DNA of 64,000 bases, taken from positions 59,604 to 123,603 of the forward strand of contig NZ_LZSQ01000035.1 in the NCBI RefSeq assembly GCF_001665535.1, written 5' to 3'. Both the position numbers and the translations under genes were made by a program. Under the pieces are notes generated by a model, which was given only the letters and a program-made list of their open reading frames with translations, had not been told where the DNA came from and did no database searches. The DNA is from Mycobacterium sp. 852002-51961_SCH5331710. Its GTDB lineage: Bacteria; Actinomycetota; Actinomycetes; Mycobacteriales; Mycobacteriaceae. Positions 45,905 through 54,724 of this stretch are shown piece after piece. Numbering within the stretch: the first letter of the stretch is position 1; the number at the start of each line of letters is the position of its first letter.

Positions 45905-47121
45905 CGCACGCACCACGGCCCGCGTACGTCGACGATGTGTTGGGTGGCTCCACGGAAGACAGGTTGGTCAGGTTGCCCCCGATCGTCGACGACCTCAGCA
46001 AGGCCGATGCGGAGGCCGAACGTGAGCGGGTGCTGCAGTACGACGCCGTCGAGCGCCTGCGTCACGCCGGCCTTCTCGGGCTGCGGGTTCCCGTCCGCTA
46101 CGGCGGGCCCGGGGCCAGCGCGCGCCAAGTGCTCTCGACTGTCATCGCGATCGCCCGCGGTAGTTCCAATGTGGCACAGGCCCTTCGGCCGCACTTCGGG
46201 TTCGCCGAGCGGCTTCTGAGCAACCGCGCCACCGAGGCCGACCGGGAACACTGGTTTCCGCGGATCAACGACGGCGCGGTCTTCGGCAACGCCATCACCG
46301 ACGGCAACGGCAAATCGCCGTCGAGTTCGGAAACCCGCCTGGTTGCCGACGCCGAAGGTGTCCTGCGACTCAACGGCTACAAGTTCTATTCCACCGGAAC
46401 GCTTTTCGCCGACCTCATCGCGGTTTCCGCCGTAGACGCCGACGGCAGGGACCTGCAGGCGATCATCCCGGCCGATCGTGACGGCGTCGAACTCTACGAC
46501 GATTGGGACGGTTTCGGTCAGCGCGCCACGGCCAGTGGCGGCACCCGGTTCACCGACGTGATCGTGCACCCGGTGGAGGTGACCACCGTGTCCGACGGCA
46601 AGCGCCTCGGACACGGCACGGCGTTTCTGCAGTTGTATCTGGCTGCCGTAACAGCGGGTATCGCGCATGCCGTCACCGACGACGCGGTCACCTACGTGCG
46701 GACGAAGGCGCGCCCGGCGTCGCACTCATTGGCCGACTCGGCATCCGGGGATCCGTTCGTGTTGCAGGCAGTCGGCAGCATCGCCGCCGATGCCGCCGCC
46801 GCCGAAGCGCTCGTCCTTGCCGCCGCCGACGAGATCGACGAGGTGGTCGACCGCGGCAGGCAGGACGATCCCGACTCCCTCGCCGAACTGGCGATTTCGG
46901 TGGCCAAAACGCAGTTGGTGACGGAACGTCTGGCCCTGACTGCCGCCGAGCGGTTGTTCGACACCGGGGGAGCGTCGGCCACCGCACGATCGCGCAACCT
47001 CGACCGGCATTGGCGCAACGTCCGAACGATCGCCAGCCACAGTCCGTTGGCCTACAAGGCTCACGCCGCCGGCAATCACGCGGTCAACGGCGTCTGGCCG
47101 CCCGCCAACGGCTACTTCTGA
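45901..47121 (+). CDS. DszC/SfnB-type flavin monooxygenase (acyl-CoA dehydrogenase fold)
   Basis: A 406-residue acyl-CoA-dehydrogenase-fold protein of the FMNH2-dependent monooxygenase subgroup: GLLGLRVPVRYGGPGASARQ, ITDGNGKSPSSSETRLVADA, LNGYKFYSTGTLFADLIAVS, WRNVRTIASHSPLAYKAHAA. The STGTLFAD and HSPLAYK stretches are typical of DszC/SfnB proteins rather than true acyl-CoA dehydrogenases, and the catalytic Glu of the latter is not evident. It needs a flavin reductase, not seen nearby. Last gene of the permease-ligase-monooxygenase operon; ATG 45901 overlaps the upstream stop. Confidence 0.82.
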   Translation: MTHAPRPAYVDDVLGGSTEDRLVRLPPIVDDLSKADAEAERERVLQYDAVERLRHAGLLGLRVPVRYGGPGASARQVLSTVIAIARGSSNVAQALRPHFGFAERLLSNRATEADREHWFPRINDGAVFGNAITDGNGKSPSSSETRLVADAEGVLRLNGYKFYSTGTLFADLIAVSAVDADGRDLQAIIPADRDGVELYDDWDGFGQRATASGGTRFTDVIVHPVEVTTVSDGKRLGHGTAFLQLYLAAVTAGIAHAVTDDAVTYVRTKARPASHSLADSASGDPFVLQAVGSIAADAAAAEALVLAAADEIDEVVDRGRQDDPDSLAELAISVAKTQLVTERLALTAAERLFDTGGASATARSRNLDRHWRNVRTIASHSPLAYKAHAAGNHAVNGVWPPANGYF

Positions 47122-47211
47122 GCACGCGCCGTTTAGGCACGGTCCCGCCCGGGCACACGCAGAATTAGCGGGTTCGTCAATGAGCCGGCTCGACAAATCA
47201 GAGGAGCCGAC

Positions 47212-47688
47212 ATGGATAGCAACGTCATCGTGTGGATCATCGTCGCCATCGCTGTCATCGCCGCCATCGTGCTGGTGGCGGTCCTGGCACGCAATGCGCG
47301 CAACAAGCGCCGTCGCCTCGAAGCCGAGCGCCTCCGCACCGAGGTCGACCAGAAGTCGCAGCATCTCCAGAAGCGCGAGACCGTGGCTCAGGAAACCGAG
47401 GCACGCGCCCGCGCCGCGCAGGCCGAGGCGGAGGCGAAAGCCGCTGAGGCGGCCCGCCTGCAGGATGCGGCGCGTACGCACCGCGATGCGGTGACCACCA
47501 AGCGCGACGAACTCGACGAACAGCGCGCCCGCGCCGACGCCCTGGACCCGAAGACCCGCGCGTCCGAACCGGTCGCGGATGCCACGCACACCAAGACCGA
47601 CGGTGTGCGAGACGATTTCGCCGCGCGGCCCGATCACACCCGGGCTCCCGATCACACCCGGGCTCCCGAGCAGCAGCGCCGGCCGTGA
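47212..47688 (+). CDS. Membrane-anchored coiled-coil protein
   Basis: A 158-residue protein: one N-terminal membrane helix (VIVWIIVAIAVIAAIVLVAV), then a basic patch and a long Ala/Glu/Lys/Arg coiled coil (residues 35-112, e.g. ARARAAQAEAEAKAAEAARL), then a disordered tail with DHTRAPDHTRAP from an 18-bp tandem repeat. AGAGGAG precedes ATG 47212. The gene end overlaps the HAD gene start. Function unknown; a structural or scaffold role is plausible. Confidence 0.8.
   Translation: MDSNVIVWIIVAIAVIAAIVLVAVLARNARNKRRRLEAERLRTEVDQKSQHLQKRETVAQETEARARAAQAEAEAKAAEAARLQDAARTHRDAVTTKRDELDEQRARADALDPKTRASEPVADATHTKTDGVRDDFAARPDHTRAPDHTRAPEQQRRP
47629..47664 (+). repeat. 18-bp tandem duplication in the coiled-coil gene
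   Basis: Two identical adjacent copies of CCCGATCACACCCGGGCT (47629-47646, 47647-47664) encode the repeated DHTRAP in the tail. A fresh in-frame duplication; copy number may vary. Confidence 0.8.
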
Positions 47689-48383
47689 CCGGCGAAGCCA
47701 AAAACGTTTCGGCCGTCCTGTTCGACATCGACGGCACGCTGGTCGACTCGAACTACCTGCACGTGCACGCGTGGTACCGGGCGTTCGAGGAGGCCGGCCA
47801 CCCGGTCGAGGCCTGGCGTATTCACCGCTCCATCGGAATGGACGGTACGACGCTGGTCGAGACCTTGGCGGCGAACGCCGACGCGGAGGCCCGTAGCCAG
47901 GCCAAGGACCTGCACTCGCGCTACTACAAGGAATTGGCACCGCATCTCAAACGGTTGCCGGGCGCCCGCGAACTGCTCGAGGCGGTGCACAAACTCGACA
48001 TCCGGGTCGTATTGGCCACCTCGGCGCCCGAGGAGGAACTGTCGATGCTGCGCGAGGTGCTCGACAGCGATCACCTGGTGTACGCGGTGACCTCGTCGGA
48101 GGACGTCGACACCGCCAAACCCGAACCCGACATCGTCGAGATCGCGCTTCAACGCGCGGGTGTGCCCGCCGCACACGCCGTGTTCGTCGGTGACACCGTC
48201 TGGGACGTGGAGGCCTGTAAGCGGGCAGGCGTGGACAGCATCGGAGTGCTCAGCGGAGGAGTTTCCCGCGGAGAGCTCGAAAAGGCCGGAGCACAACGCG
48301 TTTTCGAGCATCCGCTGGAGTTGTGCCAGCATCTCGACGACACCTCGATCGCCGCGCTGGCCAACATCGTCGGAGCCCGCTGA
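47685..48383 (+). CDS. HAD-superfamily phosphatase (PGP/beta-PGM type)
   Basis: A 232-residue HAD hydrolase: motif I VLFDIDGTLVDSNYLH, motif II VVLATSAP, motif III with the lysine in TAKPEPDIVEI and motif IV GDTVWDVEACKRAG. The helical cap (residues 20-95) is subfamily I. It dephosphorylates a small metabolite; substrate unknown. GTG 47685 overlaps the preceding stop by 4 nt (translational coupling). Confidence 0.88.
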   Translation: MTGEAKNVSAVLFDIDGTLVDSNYLHVHAWYRAFEEAGHPVEAWRIHRSIGMDGTTLVETLAANADAEARSQAKDLHSRYYKELAPHLKRLPGARELLEAVHKLDIRVVLATSAPEEELSMLREVLDSDHLVYAVTSSEDVDTAKPEPDIVEIALQRAGVPAAHAVFVGDTVWDVEACKRAGVDSIGVLSGGVSRGELEKAGAQRVFEHPLELCQHLDDTSIAALANIVGAR

Positions 48384-48397
48384 CCGAGCGCCCGGCG

Positions 48398-49498
48398 TCA
48401 GCGGGGCAGCGCGTAGCGCAGGATCGCTGCGACGCCGTCGGCCGGATCGATGCGCTCATCGGTGCGGATCAGTGCGGCGCCGGTGGTGATCGCGGCCATC
48501 GGCAGCGCCTCGTCGGCCCGCAACGTCTGGCTGGGAGCGGTTCCGAGCTCGGACAGCACATCGGCGTTCGGCGCGATCGTGGTGAGGTCGTCGCCGGCGA
48601 CGACAGTCGCATCCCCGACGTCGCCGATGATCAGGGTCTCCACCGCACCCGCCCGCAGCGCGGCGGTGACGCCGTCAAGGCCCTCGGTCGCCATGCCCTC
48701 GCCGCGTCCGAGTTCGGCTGTCAGGCGTTGCGCGGCGTCGTCGATCTCGGCGATCCGGCGGCGCTGGAACTCCTGGTCGATTTCGTGTCGCAAATCCGCG
48801 TCGTCGAATCCGCTATGACGTGCGCCGACGTTGACTTCGACGGCCAGCGAGGCCACCCGCTCGGGTAGTTGGGAGGTGAGGTCGGTGCGCGACTGCACCT
48901 CGCCGACGACGAACACGACCTCGGGCTTGGCGTCGTCGACCAACGTGGTCAGCTGGCTCGCGACCGCGCGGATGTTTTGTTGTCGCGCGCCCTCGCTGGC
49001 TCGCTGCGGATCGCCGTATCCCGGCGACTCGGCACCCGACGCCTTGTGCACCGGATACGCGTCGCCGTCGACGGTGTCCGACACGGCGGTGCCCTCGCGG
49101 AACAGCGTGATGTCGCCACCTTCGTGGTCGACGATGACGACCGCGTACGTCGGTCGGTCGAGTCCGTGTTCGACGACGGGGACGATGTAGGGCAGCGCCG
49201 AGACGCGGACGACGGGATCGATGGGTCGGATCAGGTGTTCGTTGACGAGCACACCGTCGGCGCTGGCCACGACGGCGCGGCCGCTTGGCCCCACCGGGGG
49301 AGCCGCGTCCGAGACGGCCTGCTCGATGCTCTCCGTCACCGCCGGATCGGCGCCTTGGCGCTCGAGCTGTTCGCGCAGCGAGCGCCACTTCAGTTCCATC
49401 TGGGCGGCCGCGTCGGCGGTGTTGTGGGAGTCGTCGAAGTACACCGATGCGTAGGGGCCGTTCGAGGTCAGCAGGGTACGAAAGTGATCGGGATGCAT
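48398..49498 (-). CDS. Rv2629-like archaeo-eukaryotic release-factor-fold protein
   Basis: A 366-residue protein resembling Rv2629 of M. tuberculosis, a DosR-regulon gene: HFRTLLTSNGPYASVYFDDS at the N-terminus, RPTYAVVIVDHEGGDITLFR, and the C-terminal ETLIIGDVGDATVVAGDDL. The bacterial eRF1-like (baeRF) family is thought to work on stalled or hibernating ribosomes, but function is unproven. Here it is not next to the other dormancy genes. Confidence 0.83.
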   Translation of the reverse strand: MHPDHFRTLLTSNGPYASVYFDDSHNTADAAAQMELKWRSLREQLERQGADPAVTESIEQAVSDAAPPVGPSGRAVVASADGVLVNEHLIRPIDPVVRVSALPYIVPVVEHGLDRPTYAVVIVDHEGGDITLFREGTAVSDTVDGDAYPVHKASGAESPGYGDPQRASEGARQQNIRAVASQLTTLVDDAKPEVVFVVGEVQSRTDLTSQLPERVASLAVEVNVGARHSGFDDADLRHEIDQEFQRRRIAEIDDAAQRLTAELGRGEGMATEGLDGVTAALRAGAVETLIIGDVGDATVVAGDDLTTIAPNADVLSELGTAPSQTLRADEALPMAAITTGAALIRTDERIDPADGVAAILRYALPR

Positions 49499-49507
49499 GG
49501 CCGTCGG

Positions 49508-50152
49508 TTACCCATGCAGGAGCTGACGACACAAGCTTTCGGCAAGCCACGCGCTGAACCGTTTCGACGACCACCCGCGCACTCGCACCAGGCGGTCGTA
49601 GAGCAGGGGATCGGTCGACAACCACGCGATGTCCGCCGCCTCGGCCCGTTTCAGTGCGCGGTCGAGCGCCCCCAGCTGCGTGAGCCGGTCGACGATGCGG
49701 CGCGCACCATCGAGCCGCTGCCGCTCGAAGCGTGCCGCCAGCTCCCGCGCCTCGGCGTCGGTCCCCGCGGCGACCTCCAGCGCCGCGAACAACCGCGCCG
49801 TGCGCGTGTCGATCGCGGTGATGACGCCGGCCCAGCTGCGCAGCAGGGTGGCGGCGTCGGTACCGGCCAGCAGCGCGCGCATCTCGTCGCGATCGGTCAA
49901 CGTCACCGGCTCGTCATCGCCGGCGACCGCCCATTCCATCGCCAACCTCAGGAGATCCACCTTGCCGCCGACCGAGCTGAACACCGTCTTGCGGCTCACG
50001 CCTGCGGCGGCCGCGACAGCGTCGATGGTCGTCGCCGCATAGCCCTCCTCGACGAACAACCGCTGCGCCGCCTCGACGATCCTGCGCCGCGTCTGTCCTG
50101 CCTGCGCAGCGCGCAGCTGCGACGAGTAGCGCCGCTTGACAGAGTCCGTCAT
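49508..50152 (-). CDS. TetR-family regulator
   Basis: A 214-residue TetR regulator; HTH: IVEAAQRLFVEEGYAATTID and AVAAAAGVSRKTVFSSVGGK (residues about 25-65). The helical C-terminal domain is long and Ala/Arg-rich. GAAGGG precedes ATG 50152. Divergent from the FAD oxidoreductase with only 54 bp between starts, so it likely controls it. Confidence 0.88.
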   Translation of the reverse strand: MTDSVKRRYSSQLRAAQAGQTRRRIVEAAQRLFVEEGYAATTIDAVAAAAGVSRKTVFSSVGGKVDLLRLAMEWAVAGDDEPVTLTDRDEMRALLAGTDAATLLRSWAGVITAIDTRTARLFAALEVAAGTDAEARELAARFERQRLDGARRIVDRLTQLGALDRALKRAEAADIAWLSTDPLLYDRLVRVRGWSSKRFSAWLAESLCRQLLHG

Positions 50153-50206
50153 TCGAGTGACCCTTCGTATATTGAATACACTTTATGTTACCTGAAAAGA
50201 GATACG
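50153..50206. promoter_or_regulatory. AT-rich divergent promoter/operator, 54 bp
   Basis: Contains GTATattgaATAC (50167-50179), a short palindrome, and TATGTT (50183-50188) as a possible -10 box for the plus strand. It separates the TetR and FAD oxidoreductase starts; the palindrome is the best operator candidate, though short and imperfectly flanked. Confidence 0.5.
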
Positions 50207-51535
50207 ATGAGAACCATCGTCGTCGGCGCCGGGCCGGCTGGGCTCTACAGCGCGATCGCCTTGGCGCGGCGTGGCCGCGAGGTCCTTGTCGTCGACCGCG
50301 ACCCCGGCCCACCCGAACGCGGGTGGTGGCGGCGGCGCGGGGTGATGCAGTTCCACCAGGCCCACACCTTCCGTCGCCAAGTGATCGACGCGCTGGCCGC
50401 GGAGATGCCCGACGTGCTCGACGCGTTGATCGCGGCGGGCGCCGAAACCGCGACGGACAACCGCGGCGGGGCGGTGGGTCTGCTGTGCCGCAGGATGGCC
50501 TTCGACCGGGTGCTCTGGGCCCGCGCCGTTGCGCACCGCAACCTCGCGTTCTACCCGGGCAACGTCGACGACGTGCAGGTGGGCCGGACCGGCAACGTCG
50601 CCGTCCGCGTCGGAACCGCCACACTGGAAGCGAATCTGGTGCTCGACGCCTCGGGGCGCGACAGCCGCTTCACCCGCTCGATCCGCCCACCGGCCAGGGG
50701 CGAGGCGTGCGGCGCGGCCTACGTCAGCCGGCAGTACCAGCTGCACCGGAGGGCCACACCGCCACCGATGTCGACGCCGTTCGGGACGGTGCTTTCCCTG
50801 AACGGGTACTGGGCGCTGGCCTATCTGCACGACAACGGCGCGTTCTCGGTGACGATCGTGCACGACGGCACCGAGCCACGACTGCTCCAACTCCGCCACC
50901 CGAAAACCTTCGAAGCCGCCGTACGCGAGATACCGACACTCTCGGACTGGATCGAGCCGTCACGAAGCCGAGCACTCACCGGGGTCATGCCGGGATCGCG
51001 CCTGTACAACGGCTACCGCGGGCAGCGTGACGATGAGGGACGTGTGCCACTGCCCGGCCTCGTCTCGCTCGGTGACGCCGTCTGTACGACGACCCCGCTC
51101 GCGGGTCGTGGCGTGGCGCTCGCGCTGATGCAGGCGCGCGAATTGATGTCCATCCTCGACCACAGTGGCGACGACATCCGGTGCGCAACAGCAGAATTCA
51201 ACGAGTGGTGCGTCAGCCACATCCGGCCGTGGTACACCGACCACGTCTATGCCGACGCCGATCGGGTGCGGCGCTGGTCAGGTCACGACGTCGACCTCAC
51301 CAAGCCGCTACCGTCGGACCTGATCGTCGCCGCGGCCGACGCCGACGCGGAGCTGGGGGAGATCGTCACGCCGTACATCACGATGGACGCGCTCCCCGAC
51401 AGTCTTCGCGCTGCCGAACCGCGCGCCAGAAGGCTTTACGAAAACGGTTGGCGCCCAACACCTGCCGCGGGCCCGAGCCGCGAGGACCTCATCGAGATCG
51501 TGACGGCGGCGTCCAGGACACCGGTAAGCGCTTGA
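50207..51535 (+). CDS. FAD-dependent oxidoreductase/monooxygenase
   Basis: A 442-residue flavoprotein. FAD motif MRTIVVGAGPAGLYSAIALA, then RRRGVMQFHQAHTFRRQVID, and the second FAD motif LVSLGDAVCTTTPLAGRGVA. This is the geranylgeranyl-reductase/FAD-monooxygenase-like group; substrate unknown. AAAGAGA precedes ATG 50207. It is convergent with the P450 gene and overlaps it by 47 bp. The divergent TetR gene probably represses it. Confidence 0.85.
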   Translation: MRTIVVGAGPAGLYSAIALARRGREVLVVDRDPGPPERGWWRRRGVMQFHQAHTFRRQVIDALAAEMPDVLDALIAAGAETATDNRGGAVGLLCRRMAFDRVLWARAVAHRNLAFYPGNVDDVQVGRTGNVAVRVGTATLEANLVLDASGRDSRFTRSIRPPARGEACGAAYVSRQYQLHRRATPPPMSTPFGTVLSLNGYWALAYLHDNGAFSVTIVHDGTEPRLLQLRHPKTFEAAVREIPTLSDWIEPSRSRALTGVMPGSRLYNGYRGQRDDEGRVPLPGLVSLGDAVCTTTPLAGRGVALALMQARELMSILDHSGDDIRCATAEFNEWCVSHIRPWYTDHVYADADRVRRWSGHDVDLTKPLPSDLIVAAADADAELGEIVTPYITMDALPDSLRAAEPRARRLYENGWRPTPAAGPSREDLIEIVTAASRTPVSA

Positions 51536-52808
51536 TCCCGTGGATGAACGGCGACAGCAACCGCGCCGGTTCCTCGGTGGCGGCGATGTCGGGTATCTGC
51601 CGGTGCAACTCCTCGAACACGACACTGATCTCGCGCCGAGCAAGGTTGGCGCCCAGGCAGAAATGCGCCCCTCCGCCGCCGAAACCGGCATGCGGATTGG
51701 GGTTGCGTGTCACGTCGAACGTCCAGGGGTCCGCGAACTTGTCCTCATCCCGGTTCGCCGAGCAATACCAGAGGGTCGCCTTATCGCCCGCGGCCATCTT
51801 GACCCCGCTGAGCTCGCAGTCCTCGGTGAGTGTGCGGCGCATGTAGTTCACCGGGAACGCCCACCGGACGATCTCCTCGACCGCGGTGGGGGCAACGGCC
51901 TCGTAATCCGCCCACCAGCGCTCGCGTTCACGGGGATAGCGTGTCAGCGCCAGCACGCCGTGGCTGATCGCGTTGCGGGTCGTCTCGTTGCCCGCCACCA
52001 CCAGCAGGATGAAGAACGACGCGATCTCGGCCGACGTCAGGCGCTCACCGTCGACCTCGGCCTCCACCAGCGCGGTGGTGAGGTCCTCGTGGGGGTGGGT
52101 GCGACGGTCCTCGGCGTGCGCTGTCGCGTAGGCGCCGATGTCCATCGCGACATTGACGAACTCCTCGTAATCCTGGGCGATGTCCTTGTCCCCGAACCCG
52201 AGGATGACGTTGGTCCAGTGGAAGATCTGCTGATGGTCGTCCTCCGGGATGCCCATCATGTCGCAGATCACCTGCAGCGGCAGCGGTCCGGCCAACTCCG
52301 CGACGACTTCACCGTGGCCGTCCGGATGTTCGGCGATCATCGTCTCGACCAGGCGGCGCGCCCGGTCGCGGACCGAGGCCTCGGTGCGCGCCACCACCCG
52401 CGGGGTGAACGCCCGGCTGACGATGTTGCGCAGCCGGAGGTGTCGCGGGTCATCGGTGACGATCATCGAGCCGAAGTACTCGCTCAACTCCGGATTCGCG
52501 TCGTTGATCGTGATGCTCGGGCTCGAGCTGAAGATGTGTGGATGCCTGCTGGCGTACCAGACGTCGTCGAACTTGGTCAGCGCCCAGTGGCCCGGGCCTT
52601 CCTCAACGCCGGGTGTCTCCAACGGCTTGTGGAACGAGACCGGCGCCTCGCGCCGCAATGTGGCGAACGCGCCGTCGCGGAAGTCGTCGGGCTTGACCCA
52701 GAAGCTCCACGAGCCGAGATCGACCTCGGACAGCGGCACCTCGGGCGGAGGGGCGCCGTTGTCTCGGACCAGGTGCGCTCCGAACATGGGCGGTGTAGCG
52801 GTGTCCAC
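51489..52808 (-). CDS. Cytochrome P450
   Basis: A 439-residue soluble P450: I-helix AGNETTRNAISHGVL, the EEIVRWAFPVNYMRRTLTED region, and the haem loop FGGGGAHFCLGANLAR with the thiolate Cys. The N-terminal SWSFWVKPDDFRDGAFATLR is typical of the mycobacterial group that contains steroid and methyl-branched-lipid hydroxylases (CYP124/125/142-like); a family number cannot be given. It is not the CYP140 type found here in M. tuberculosis (Rv1880c). GTG 52808 has a TACCCT box 7 nt upstream. Confidence 0.92.
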   Translation of the reverse strand: MDTATPPMFGAHLVRDNGAPPPEVPLSEVDLGSWSFWVKPDDFRDGAFATLRREAPVSFHKPLETPGVEEGPGHWALTKFDDVWYASRHPHIFSSSPSITINDANPELSEYFGSMIVTDDPRHLRLRNIVSRAFTPRVVARTEASVRDRARRLVETMIAEHPDGHGEVVAELAGPLPLQVICDMMGIPEDDHQQIFHWTNVILGFGDKDIAQDYEEFVNVAMDIGAYATAHAEDRRTHPHEDLTTALVEAEVDGERLTSAEIASFFILLVVAGNETTRNAISHGVLALTRYPRERERWWADYEAVAPTAVEEIVRWAFPVNYMRRTLTEDCELSGVKMAAGDKATLWYCSANRDEDKFADPWTFDVTRNPNPHAGFGGGGAHFCLGANLARREISVVFEELHRQIPDIAATEEPARLLSPFIHGIKRLPVSWTPPSRSR

Positions 52809-52815
52809 CCGTCCG

Positions 52816-52821
52816 AGGGTA
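52816..52821 (-). promoter_or_regulatory. -10 box of the P450 gene
   Basis: TACCCT on the minus strand ends 7 nt before GTG 52808, without a ribosome site; leaderless transcript likely. Confidence 0.45.
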
Positions 52822-52870
52822 GGCCGATATCCGCAACGCGACGGCGATTCTGCCGCAGTGACCAAATTGA

Positions 52871-53374
52871 CTACGGCAACTGCCAGTTCATGTTCTTGGC
52901 GAATACACGAGCGTCGTCGGAGAGGGTGTCGAGTTCGTGACAGCGCTGGATGTAACCCTGCACCATCACCAGGAAGTTCATCGGGTTGTAGGCGTCCTCT
53001 TCGTAGCTCCACTTCCCGTCACCGGCGTACCGCAGCACGGTGATCACCGGGGTGCCGTGCACGCTGCCGTCGCCGGGATCCTTCATCGTGTTGACATTGC
53101 GGTTGATCACCCAGCCCTTGTCGACGTCGATCGAATACCACTCGACCGGATAAAAGGGCATCTCGCTGCCGGGGAACATGTTCATTGTCGAAACGATCCA
53201 GTCACGAATGGTCTCCCGGCCCGACATGTTGCCGAGGGCATGTTCGACGTAGGTCGCGTCCTCGGTGAAGTGATCGGCATAGCTCGACCAGTCCCACGTC
53301 TTACCGATGTCGACCACCGCGTCCTGATAGGCGTGGAACGCCTCGTCGATCTCCTCACGTGACCACTGACCCAT
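52871..53374 (-). CDS. NTF2-like (SnoaL-type) protein
   Basis: A 167-residue NTF2-fold protein: EEIDEAFHAYQDAVVDIGKT, WSSYADHFTEDATYVEHALG, NMSGRETIRDWIVSTMNMFP, EEDAYNPMNFLVMVQGYIQR. Many mycobacterial homologues lie next to P450 or steroid genes. ATG 53374 has GGGAG nearby. The P450 gene begins 62 bp downstream on the same strand, so they may be co-transcribed. Confidence 0.8.
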   Translation of the reverse strand: MGQWSREEIDEAFHAYQDAVVDIGKTWDWSSYADHFTEDATYVEHALGNMSGRETIRDWIVSTMNMFPGSEMPFYPVEWYSIDVDKGWVINRNVNTMKDPGDGSVHGTPVITVLRYAGDGKWSYEEDAYNPMNFLVMVQGYIQRCHELDTLSDDARVFAKNMNWQLP

Positions 53375-53455
53375 CGGAGGCTCCCTCGGCTCGCGGCTGA
53401 ACAGGCACCGTTCTATCAAAGGTGTCGGCGTCGCCGCGGCGGATTCACGAGACGG

Positions 53456-53710
53456 TCAAAGTCCGCGTCTGCGCCCAGATCCGGTCCCCGGCGCGAGCGT
53501 GTCCATCGCCGTGGCGAGCGCGGGGGCGAGGGGCGGCTGATCCGCCGAACCCCAGTCGAGGTGGTTGCGGCCGATGGCCAGCATGTACACCTCGTCGAAC
53601 CAATATTCCTTTCCCAAAACCCCTGCAACACAGTGCACTACAGCGGTCACCGCCGCGATCGGCACCACAACGGCAAAGGGGTAGATGGGTCGAAGTCGCG
53701 TCGCAACCAC
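53456..53710 (-). pseudogene. Remnant of a GT39/ArnT-like glycosyltransferase N-terminus
   Basis: 84 codons from GTG 53710: a first membrane helix (YPFAVVVPIAAVTAVVHCVA) then LGKEYWFDEVYMLAIGRNHL and DWGSADQPPLAPALATAMDT, which are the conserved N-terminal extracytoplasmic loop of GT39-type glycosyltransferases, with the catalytic-type Asp-Glu of FDE. Normal members have about 450-550 residues and many membrane segments. Here the frame runs into GSGRRRGL and a stop, and no later part of the gene follows, so the rest was deleted. Divergent from the esterase. Confidence 0.75.
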
Positions 53711-53722
53711 GCCCGGCCACGA

Positions 53723-53728
53723 TAGTGT
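53723..53728 (+). promoter_or_regulatory. -10 box of the esterase gene
   Basis: TAGTGT ends 6 nt before ATG 53735; no ribosome site, leaderless transcript likely. Confidence 0.5.
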
Positions 53729-53734
53729 GCCGGC

Positions 53735-54694
53735 ATGACCCTCGGCATCGACGCCCAGATACTCGAGGAGATGGCGCCGCTGCTTGCCGCTGTCGGCGAG
53801 GTCGACCCGGCGCCGGTCGGTGATGTGGAGACGCGGCGCGTCAACGGTCACCGCATGTTCGACACCGTCGCGGGGCAACGGACCCCCGCTGCCGGTGTGG
53901 AGGTCACCCAGCACTCGTTGACCACCGACGACGGGGCGACGCTGGCGCTCGGTTGGTATCAACGCAGCGGGGAGCAGCCGGGCAGCGCGGCGCTGTACCT
54001 CCACGGCGGGGGAATGATCTTCGGGCTCGAACACATCGGGCGCATCTACGACCTCGCTGTGCGCGACTACGTCGCGGCGTCCGGGGTGCCGATGCTGGTC
54101 GTCGACTATCGCGTGGCGCCCGAGCATCCGCACCCCACACCGGTCGAGGACTGCTACGCCGCGCTGTGCTGGCTGGCCACCAACGCCGCGGCGCTGGGGG
54201 TCGACCCCGACCGGGTCGCGGTGATGGGCGACAGCGCGGGAGGAGGCCTGGCCGCGGCGGTGTGCCTTCTGGCCCGCGACCGCGGCGGGCCCGCAATTGC
54301 ACAACAGATCCTGATCTACCCGATGCTCGACGACCGCGCCGCGACACCCGATTCCAGCCTGCTGCCTTATCTGACGTGGACGTACGACGACAACGTCACG
54401 GGGTGGGGCGCGCTGCTGGGCGCCGAGGCGGGGTCGGAGTCGGTATCGCCGTACGCGGCGCCCGCACGCGCCACGGACCTCAGCGGACTGCCCGACACGT
54501 ACCTCGACGTCGGTGATCTCGACATCTTCCGCAACGAGGACATCTCCTATGCGACCCGCCTTGCCGACGCCGGGGTGCCCACCGAACTGCACGTCTATCC
54601 GGGCTGCCCGCACGCGTTCGAAGCGCTGGCGCGATCCGCAGGCGTGTCGAAGCGCGCGCTCAGCGATCGCGTCCGGCGACTGCGCAGTCTCTGA
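53735..54694 (+). CDS. HSL-family (Lip-type) esterase/lipase
   Basis: A 319-residue alpha/beta-hydrolase of the hormone-sensitive-lipase family: HGGG oxyanion motif (YLHGGGMIFGLEH), nucleophile GDSAGGGLAAAV, acid in YLDVGDLDIFRNED, and His in YPGCPHAFEALAR. No signal peptide, so probably cytoplasmic. The N-terminus (LEEMAPLLAAVGEVDPAPVG) resembles mycobacterial Lip-family proteins. Substrate unknown, short-chain esters likely. Confidence 0.88.
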   Translation: MTLGIDAQILEEMAPLLAAVGEVDPAPVGDVETRRVNGHRMFDTVAGQRTPAAGVEVTQHSLTTDDGATLALGWYQRSGEQPGSAALYLHGGGMIFGLEHIGRIYDLAVRDYVAASGVPMLVVDYRVAPEHPHPTPVEDCYAALCWLATNAAALGVDPDRVAVMGDSAGGGLAAAVCLLARDRGGPAIAQQILIYPMLDDRAATPDSSLLPYLTWTYDDNVTGWGALLGAEAGSESVSPYAAPARATDLSGLPDTYLDVGDLDIFRNEDISYATRLADAGVPTELHVYPGCPHAFEALARSAGVSKRALSDRVRRLRSL

Positions 54695-54724
54695 TCCCGT
54701 TGGTGGGCAACGGATCCGTCGCGC

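Noticed and set aside
50167..50179. GTATattgaATAC as a definite TetR operator
   Set aside because: Arms are only 4 bp and A/T-rich, so chance is likely; kept only as a candidate inside the divergent promoter region.
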